A stretch of 38,448 nt of DNA from Lysobacterales bacterium UBA2790. Its GTDB lineage: Bacteria; Pseudomonadota; Gammaproteobacteria; Xanthomonadales; Xanthomonadaceae. Numbering within the stretch: position 1 is the stretch's first letter; each line of letters starts with the position of its first letter. Of the stretch, positions 33,058 through 38,448 are shown piece after piece. The notes under the pieces were generated by a model, which was not told where the DNA came from, made no database searches, and saw nothing but the letters and a program-made list of their open reading frames with translations. The stretch is taken from NCBI GenBank assembly GCA_002352135.1, contig DEHW01000115.1:1-38448 (forward strand). Reading direction: 5' to 3'. The position numbers and the translations under genes were made by a program.

Positions 33058-33885
33058 TCAGTGAGGGTTCCCCTTGTCCTCGTCAGCTCGAGGGCCAAGA
33101 GGATAAGGAAATCTGATTACCACACCGCGCCGCCCATCCACGTTGCGCTGAAGGTCTGGGCCTTGCCAGATCGGTAGAACTTCACTCGGCCGTGCTGGCT
33201 CGCTGCCGTCGCCTTCCAGGCGCCGATGTTCCGCTTCGAGTGCTTCTTCGATTTCCCAACTGTAGATCTTGCGCGGCGGCAGTGGATCGAGTTTGGCCCA
33301 AAGCAAGCCGCTCAGTACGCCGAATGCCGCGCCGCCGAGATGATATTCCCAGGACACGCCGGGTTCGCCTGGCAGTACCGTGAGCAGCATGCCGCCATAC
33401 AGGAAAAAGGCGATGAATCCGGTGGCGACGGCAATACGGTCGCGACGAATCAGGCCAAGCGTGAGCAACAGGAACATCAGCCCATGATTGAGTCCGCTGG
33501 CACCGATGTGATTGCTGCCGCGCGCAAGCAACCAGACGGCCAGTCCGGAGCCCAGCCAGATCAGTGGCGTCGCCCGAATCGCCGCGCGCGGGAACGAACT
33601 GAACGCCAAGGTGCCGAGGATCAGCAATGGCAGGGTGTTGGAGACGAGGTGTTTGAACGAACCATGCAGCAATGGCGCAGTGAAAATGCCGAGCAAGCCC
33701 CAGGTCTCGCGTGGTCGGTTACCCAGGACGCCGAGGTCGATGTCAAAGCCGAGCTCAAACGCCTTCAGCCACCACAATAAAGCCACGAACAGGGCACTGA
33801 TCAGCAATCCACGACGCAGCTTCCGGCGATCTTCTCGCGCCTGTGCGGCGGGGTCGGTGGGTGTGGCGAGTACGGGAATGTCCAT
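33058..33885 (-). CDS. Rhomboid family intramembrane serine protease
   Basis: A 275-aa polytopic membrane protein. Rhomboid signatures are the early HGSFKHLVSN (H74, N83), the catalytic serine in SNHIGASGLNHG (S130) and the catalytic histidine in SWEYHLGGAAFG (H182). Six or so helices fit the minimal rhomboid core, with a soluble C-terminal tail of about 75 residues (from DPLPPRKIYSW). It should cleave transmembrane substrates; none is known here. It runs convergent with the deacetylase (six nt apart) and is 44 nt downstream of the Kef-type antiporter, so the two may be cotranscribed. Confidence 0.9.
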   Translation of the reverse strand: MDIPVLATPTDPAAQAREDRRKLRRGLLISALFVALLWWLKAFELGFDIDLGVLGNRPRETWGLLGIFTAPLLHGSFKHLVSNTLPLLILGTLAFSSFPRAAIRATPLIWLGSGLAVWLLARGSNHIGASGLNHGLMFLLLTLGLIRRDRIAVATGFIAFFLYGGMLLTVLPGEPGVSWEYHLGGAAFGVLSGLLWAKLDPLPPRKIYSWEIEEALEAEHRRLEGDGSEPARPSEVLPIWQGPDLQRNVDGRRGVVIRFPYPLGPRADEDKGNPH

Positions 33886-33929
33886 TCGGCTTGAATGGGG
33901 GCATCCGACGACGACGCAAGGGCCGGATG

Positions 33930-35762
33930 TCAGGTCTCGGATGGGCTGCCCGGTTCGGGGTCATCGGACTTGGCCCGATGGCTCTGGAACAGTCGCGCCA
34001 GCTCGCGCTCGGCGCTGATACTGCTCTGCACGAGCGCGGCTTCATCGTCCCAGATCAGATGCTGTTCTCGCAGCAAGGCTTCGTCATGGTCGCGAAACAG
34101 CGAGATGCGTTCGTCGACGAGATGGCGATCCACACCAAGCGCGAGCATGACCGCGCGCGACAGCTCAAGGCCACCTGGGAAGTTCTCGCGGACGACGCCA
34201 TCAACCGATAGATCCATGAGTCGGAAGGCATGCCGACGATTGCGCGCCCGCGCCAGCACGCGGACATTCGGGAACAGTCGTTTCACCATGCGCGCGGTGC
34301 GCACGTTGACGTCAGGGTCATCGGTGGCCAGCACGAACACCTCGGCGCGCTCAATGTGCGCGGCACGCAGTAGGTCTGGTCGACTTGGGTCTCCGAAGTA
34401 CAGCTGCGCGCCAAATCGACGGGCCAGGGCCAGTTGCTCGGGGTCGTTCTCCAGAGCAGTGAACGGAATGTCCTGTGCGCGCAATAATCGCGCCACGACC
34501 TGACCAACACGACCAAAGCCAGCGATGATGACCCGCGGCTGCTCTGTCGCCGCCAAGGCCGGCTCGTCCAAATGGGGACTGACTGGCAGCGCACGTGTTT
34601 GACTGCGGTCGATCCACATCAGCAGAAGCGGCGTCAGCGCCATGGAGACGCCGACCACCACCACCAGGACATCGCGCTGCGTCGCGCTGAGCAGTTGCAC
34701 GCGCGAGGCTTCGGCAAACACGACGAAAGCGAACTCGCCGCCCATCGACAGCAGGCCAACGAGCTGCAGTCGACCGTCATGCGCCAAACCGGCGACGGCG
34801 CCGGTCACGTAAAGCACAGCTGCTTTCATGCTGAGCAGGAGAAGGATGCCAGCCAGTACGGTCCATGGCAGTGCGACGATGACATCCAGGTCGACATACA
34901 TGCCGACCGACATGAAGAACAGGCCGAGCAACAGGCCCTTGAAAGGTTCGATATGCGATTCCAGCTCGTGGCGGAACTCGGATTCCGCAAGCAAGACGCC
35001 GGCCAGGAATGCACCTAGGCCCATCGATAGCCCGACCGATTGCACCAGCCAGGCGGCACCCAGAACAACCAGCAGGGCGCTGGCGCTGAATACTTCGACG
35101 GACTGCGCCTTGGCGACAGCACGAAACATCGGGCGCAACAAAAAGCGCCCTCCAATGACGATCAGCCCGATGACCCCGATGGTCGCCAGCGCCCGCTGCA
35201 CAAGCTCATCGCGCGGAGCGTCGGCCGCGCCACTGGCCAGCAGTGGAATGACGGCCAAAAGTGGAATGGCGATCAGGTCCTGGAACAGCAGGATCGCAAA
35301 GGCCTGACGTCCGTGGGCCGAGGTGATCTGCTTGCGCTCGGAAAGCAACTGCAGGCCGACGGCAGTCGACGACAGGGCCAAGCCCAGACTGACGATCAGG
35401 GTGCTGCGCCATTCGTCCAGCCAGAACAGTGCTGCCCCGGCCAACAAGGCAGTGGAGAGGATCACCTGCAATCCGCCGAATCCAAATACTTGACGGCGCA
35501 TGACCCAGAGACGAGCGGGAGAAAGTTCGAGTCCGATGATGAACAGCAGCATCACCACGCCGAACTCGGACAGCGTGTGGGTGGCACCCGGGTCGGCGAT
35601 CAGGGCCAGTACATCCGGTCCGATGACGACGCCAGCACACAGATAGCCCAGCACGCTGCCCAGCCCGAAACGCCGGAACAAGGGTACGGCGACAACCGCT
35701 GCGGCAAGCAGGATAAGGCTGTCGAGCAGGAGGTTTTCGAGCGGCGGTGGGTTGGTAACCAT
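33930..35762 (-). CDS. Kef-type K+/H+ antiporter with RCK (TrkA-N) domain
   Basis: A 610-aa CPA2-family antiporter. The N-terminal two-thirds carry about 12 transmembrane helices, starting LLLDSLILLAAAVVAVP and including LGYLCAGVVIGPD, GLALSSTAVGLQLLSER and LFQDLIAIPLLAV. A RCK/TrkA-N nucleotide-binding domain follows (VIIAGFGRVGQVVARLLRA, with the GxGxxG motif; then VFVLATDDPDVNVR). The C-terminus ends in a charged tail. KefB/KefC proteins exchange potassium for protons under electrophile stress and are gated by glutathione. No KefF/KefG ancillary gene is nearby. I chose ATG 35762; ATGs up to 35840 add about 26 residues of no known homology. Confidence 0.88.
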   Translation of the reverse strand: MVTNPPPLENLLLDSLILLAAAVVAVPLFRRFGLGSVLGYLCAGVVIGPDVLALIADPGATHTLSEFGVVMLLFIIGLELSPARLWVMRRQVFGFGGLQVILSTALLAGAALFWLDEWRSTLIVSLGLALSSTAVGLQLLSERKQITSAHGRQAFAILLFQDLIAIPLLAVIPLLASGAADAPRDELVQRALATIGVIGLIVIGGRFLLRPMFRAVAKAQSVEVFSASALLVVLGAAWLVQSVGLSMGLGAFLAGVLLAESEFRHELESHIEPFKGLLLGLFFMSVGMYVDLDVIVALPWTVLAGILLLLSMKAAVLYVTGAVAGLAHDGRLQLVGLLSMGGEFAFVVFAEASRVQLLSATQRDVLVVVVGVSMALTPLLLMWIDRSQTRALPVSPHLDEPALAATEQPRVIIAGFGRVGQVVARLLRAQDIPFTALENDPEQLALARRFGAQLYFGDPSRPDLLRAAHIERAEVFVLATDDPDVNVRTARMVKRLFPNVRVLARARNRRHAFRLMDLSVDGVVRENFPGGLELSRAVMLALGVDRHLVDERISLFRDHDEALLREQHLIWDDEAALVQSSISAERELARLFQSHRAKSDDPEPGSPSET

Positions 35763-35945
35763 GGTCCAATTGTGCCGCAAGGCAATGGTGGGATTCAGCG
35801 AGGAACGGGTTGTCATTGGCATGACAGGTTTCCCCGGCATTCTGCGATTAGGACAAGTCGACGGATAGGTTCGTGTTGGTGGTGGGTATATCAGCGAATG
35901 CCGATGATGTATTCAAGGCGCGCTACTAGACTGCCGGCGCCGAAC

Positions 35946-36021
35946 GCGTCCGCTACGGGAAAGCGGACGCCGCGCGTCGACAGAATTCCGATGACACCGT
36001 GCTCCGGCGGCTGACAGCCGC
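35946..36021 (+). other. Two hairpins in the leader of the cadherin-like gene
   Basis: GCGTCCGCT-ACGGGAA-AGCGGACGC (35946-35970) forms a 9-bp perfect stem, and GCGGCT-GAC-AGCCGC (36007-36021) a second, 6-bp one. They lie 40-115 nt before the ATG at 36062. They could be a 5' leader structure, or terminate something on either strand; no T-run follows. The rest of 35763-36061 has no gene I can support. Confidence 0.35.
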
Positions 36022-36061
36022 GCGGTGCGAGTTTTCAAACTGCGGCAATGCAGGGGGCAGC

Positions 36062-38448
36062 ATGCGTAATGGCTTGATCGGCAAAGTGGCGGGCGTGATG
36101 TGTCTGCTGCTGGCTGGGGCGTCCAATGCGGCGACTTACAGCGTCTACATCGATTCCGACAACGATGTGTCGACAGGCTGCGCTGTCAGTACGGCGGCGG
36201 GCAATGCCGCCGGAATGGACTGGCGTCTGACCGCAAACAGTTCCGACGAGCCGCCCGCAGTCAGCGGATTGACACTCGCCGAATGTGTCGGTGGCAGTTT
36301 CGGCGCCGGGACGGCGGCCGGTGGCGCCTACCCGATCGGGTTTGACCGCATCGCGGGCACGACCGACATCGTCGAATTGGCGTTTGCCCGCGAGCTGATC
36401 ACGGGCGACGTCGCCACCGACTGGAACCTGTTCTTCGTCGCCGAAAGCAGCTTGCTGGGCGCGGTCGATGTCGCGGGTCCGGTGCTTGTTCCTGCATTGG
36501 GCAGGCCCTTGTTGCCCGATCCGGTTCCGCAGCCCGCCGTTATTCCCGGCACCACGACCTGGGGCTTGTTGCTGTTGGCGATGGCTGTTGGCTTGCTGAC
36601 GGTTTGGGTTGCCCGTCGGCATCCCGGAATGCTGGTTTGGGTCCTTGTAATCGGCGGTAGTTCGATGCTCGGCATCGCTTGGGCGGCCAACTATCTGCTG
36701 GATGGGGAAATCGCGGATTGGGATGTGCCTGCGGTGCTCTCGGACGCTTCCGGCGATCCCACGGCGGATGAACCGCAGGTCGATCTGCTGGCCGGTTTCG
36801 CGGTGCGCGCGGGGAATCAGATCTTCTTCCGCATGGATGTGCGCGAAACCCGCCTGCCAGTGATCCTGCAGCCGCGCCTGGTGTCTTCGCTGGCAACACC
36901 GGAGAACACCGCGAACAGCACGGTGATTGGCTCCTTGCGCAACAGCACCAGTGGCTTGGCGGGTCTGTTGACCTTCAGCCTGCAGTCGCAGACCCCGAGC
37001 AATGGTTTTGCGGTGGCGAGCAATGGGGATGTGAGTGTTGCCGACAGCGCACAGCTCGATTTCGAGACGCGCCCCAGCTTCACCTTGCAGACCCGGGTCG
37101 GGCTGACCGCCGTACCGGCACTGAGCATTGCCCATCCGGTCACCGTGGCGCTGGGCGATGTCAACGAGGCACCGACGGTCAACGACCAGGCCTTCAGTGT
37201 GTTCGAGAATGATCCCAACGGCACCGTGCTGGGCAGCGTGGTCGCGACAGACCAGGACGCGGGGACGGCGGGGCAACTGAGCTATGCGGTGACAGGAGGC
37301 AGTGGTCAGGCCGCGTTTACCGTCAATGCCAGCACGGGTCAGGTCAGCGTCAGCAATGCCGCCGCGTTCAATCTGGGTGGCTCGCCCTATACCTTGAATC
37401 TGACGGTCACCGATGGCGGTGCGCCGGGTCTGTCCGATACCGCTGTGCTGACCATCACAGTGCAGGATGTCAACAACGCGCCCAGTTTCACGGCGGGCCC
37501 AGCGGTCGTGGTCAATGAAGACACTCCCTACTCTGCGACGTGGGCGACCGCGATTGATGATGGCGATCCCGCTGCGCAGACTCTGACTTTCCAGATTTCC
37601 GCCAACACCAATCCGGCGCTGTTCCAGATCGCACCTGCACTCGGTGCCGACGGCACGCTGAGCTTCACGCCGACGGCCAATGCGAATGGCAGCGCCACGA
37701 TGTCCGTCGTGCTGCGCGATAACGGCGGCACGGCAAACGGCGGTGTGGACACTTCCACAGCGCAGACCCTGAGTATCACGGTGACTCCGCAAAATGACGC
37801 CCCCGTGGTCGATCTGAACGGGCCCGCCGCTGGCGCTGGATTCTCAGCAAGCTTCACGGAAGGTGCGGGGTCGGTGGCGATTGTCGATGCAGCCGCGCTC
37901 ACGGTTGTGGATATCGACTCGACACAACTGCAGCGCGCCGATGCCGTGCTGGCGAGCGTGCCGGATGGCGCGCAGGAGTCCTTGCTGACGGATACCACCG
38001 GCACCGGGCTGGTGGCGACGTATACCTCGGGCACCGGGACGCTGAGCATCGTCGGCAACGCGACGTTGGCAGACTACCAAACCGTGCTGCGCCGTCTGCG
38101 TTATGACAATGCCTCCACCAATCCGACAACCATAGCGCGCAACGTGGTCATCAACGCGGTTGATCTGGAAGGTGCGATGAGTGTGCCGGTGACCAGCGTG
38201 GTCTCCGTTGCGGCGGTCAACACGCCACCCTCCTTCACAGCGGGCGGTAACGTCACCGTGTTGGAAGATGCGTCGGCCGTGAATCAGGCCTGGGCCACCG
38301 CCATTTCGGATGGCGATGGTGGTGGCCAGACGCTGAACTTCGAGATCGTCAGCAACAGCAATACCGCCCTGTTTGCTGCCGGTCCAGCGATCAATGCAAG
38401 CACGGGCAACCTCAGCTTCACGCCAGCGGCCAACGCCAATGGCAGCGC
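36062..38448 (+). CDS. Large exported cadherin/Ig-like repeat protein (partial, runs off the window)
   Basis: An open frame of 795 codons without a stop, truncated at the window edge. A signal peptide (MRNGLIGKVAGVMCLLLAGA) starts it. Residues 160-186 (VIPGTTTWGLLLLAMAVGLL, then TVWVARR) resemble an IPTL-CTERM sorting signal, but here internal and followed by a second hydrophobic helix (190-213), so a membrane hairpin is expected. Around 367-480 is a cadherin-like repeat (SVFENDPNGTVLGSVVATD; DVNNAP). Tandem Ig-like units follow (SFTAGPAVVVNED near 475 and SFTAGGNVTVLED near 724), separated by a domain with LTVVDIDSTQLQRA. Such proteins act in adhesion or cell-envelope display. The ATG follows AGGGGG with a short spacer. 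Confidence 0.85.
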   Translation, partial: MRNGLIGKVAGVMCLLLAGASNAATYSVYIDSDNDVSTGCAVSTAAGNAAGMDWRLTANSSDEPPAVSGLTLAECVGGSFGAGTAAGGAYPIGFDRIAGTTDIVELAFARELITGDVATDWNLFFVAESSLLGAVDVAGPVLVPALGRPLLPDPVPQPAVIPGTTTWGLLLLAMAVGLLTVWVARRHPGMLVWVLVIGGSSMLGIAWAANYLLDGEIADWDVPAVLSDASGDPTADEPQVDLLAGFAVRAGNQIFFRMDVRETRLPVILQPRLVSSLATPENTANSTVIGSLRNSTSGLAGLLTFSLQSQTPSNGFAVASNGDVSVADSAQLDFETRPSFTLQTRVGLTAVPALSIAHPVTVALGDVNEAPTVNDQAFSVFENDPNGTVLGSVVATDQDAGTAGQLSYAVTGGSGQAAFTVNASTGQVSVSNAAAFNLGGSPYTLNLTVTDGGAPGLSDTAVLTITVQDVNNAPSFTAGPAVVVNEDTPYSATWATAIDDGDPAAQTLTFQISANTNPALFQIAPALGADGTLSFTPTANANGSATMSVVLRDNGGTANGGVDTSTAQTLSITVTPQNDAPVVDLNGPAAGAGFSASFTEGAGSVAIVDAAALTVVDIDSTQLQRADAVLASVPDGAQESLLTDTTGTGLVATYTSGTGTLSIVGNATLADYQTVLRRLRYDNASTNPTTIARNVVINAVDLEGAMSVPVTSVVSVAAVNTPPSFTAGGNVTVLEDASAVNQAWATAISDGDGGGQTLNFEIVSNSNTALFAAGPAINASTGNLSFTPAANANGS
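37484..37696 (+). repeat. Ig-like repeat unit 1 in the cadherin-like gene
   Basis: Encodes SFTAGPAVVVNED and ends SFTPTANANGSA. It recurs at 38231 as a related unit (SFTAGGNVTVLED to SFTPAANANGSA). This is an in-frame tandem-domain duplication of about 71 residues. Confidence 0.8.
38231..38448 (+). repeat. Ig-like repeat unit 2, cut by the window end
   Basis: The second copy of the unit at 37484, diverged but with the same start, ATWATAI/QAWATAI core and ANANGSA close. It reaches the last base of the window, so more copies may follow. Confidence 0.75.

Noticed and set aside
36035..37792. Minus-strand open frame of 585 codons
   Set aside because: It is opposite the cadherin-like gene, has no recognisable domain and an Arg/His/Gln-rich composition typical of a reversed GC-rich frame.

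Overview
This is a GC-rich, gene-dense bacterial chromosome segment. The quinol oxidase with a CydX subunit, the long-form QueF, the Ada-AlkA fusion, the BlaI/M56-TonB pair, the PD40-amidohydrolase and the cadherin protein with an IPTL-CTERM-like segment together suggest a gammaproteobacterium near the Xanthomonadales (Lysobacter/Rhodanobacter-like). That placement is inference from gene content, not a computed phylogeny. I see no tRNA, rRNA, CRISPR array, insertion sequence or phage gene. I call 31 protein genes, the last cut by the window edge.

Positions 1-7500 look like a respiration and sulfur-stress block. On the minus strand lies cydA-cydB-(NifX-like)-cydX-(metallo-beta-lactamase-fold protein). 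It is divergent from a sigma54-type activator with a cysteine-rich PAS domain. The shared 313-bp gap holds a near-perfect FNR/Anr box, a sigma54-like promoter, a direct repeat and a nested dyad. Next comes tauE-blh (a TauE/SafE-type exporter and a persulfide-dioxygenase-like hydrolase) behind an AT-rich palindromic promoter. Positions 7509-8025 are a gene-poor gap ending in a very strong 17-bp hairpin.

Positions 8026-18100 hold housekeeping and repair genes: DUF2237-rsmC-rsuA with 4-nt start/stop overlaps, ychJ-like, dinG, a 980-aa GAF-GAF-GGDEF-EAL protein, an Ada-AlkA fusion and an overlapping ogt. Positions 18135-26860 hold a 100-aa orphan flagellar-rod-like protein, queF, a large secreted propeller-amidohydrolase, pyruvate kinase (preceded by a textbook terminator), an unusual photolyase/cryptochrome and a DUF2238 membrane protein.

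Positions 26877-30651 hold a BlaI repressor with its own 42-bp dyad operator, an overlapping M56 peptidase fused to a TonB C-terminal domain, and a secreted protein of unknown function. Positions 30762-33051 form a compact plus-strand cassette: methyltransferase, acyltransferase-like protein and polysaccharide deacetylase. A rhomboid protease and a Kef-type antiporter follow on the minus strand. The window ends inside a large repeat protein (from 36062) with cadherin-like repeats and an internal IPTL-CTERM-like transmembrane segment.

The most promising leads are the NifX-like gene inside the cyd operon with its divergent sigma54 regulator, the degenerate metallo-beta-lactamase protein beside it, the methyltransferase/acyltransferase/deacetylase cassette, and the internally placed sorting-signal-like segment of the last gene.
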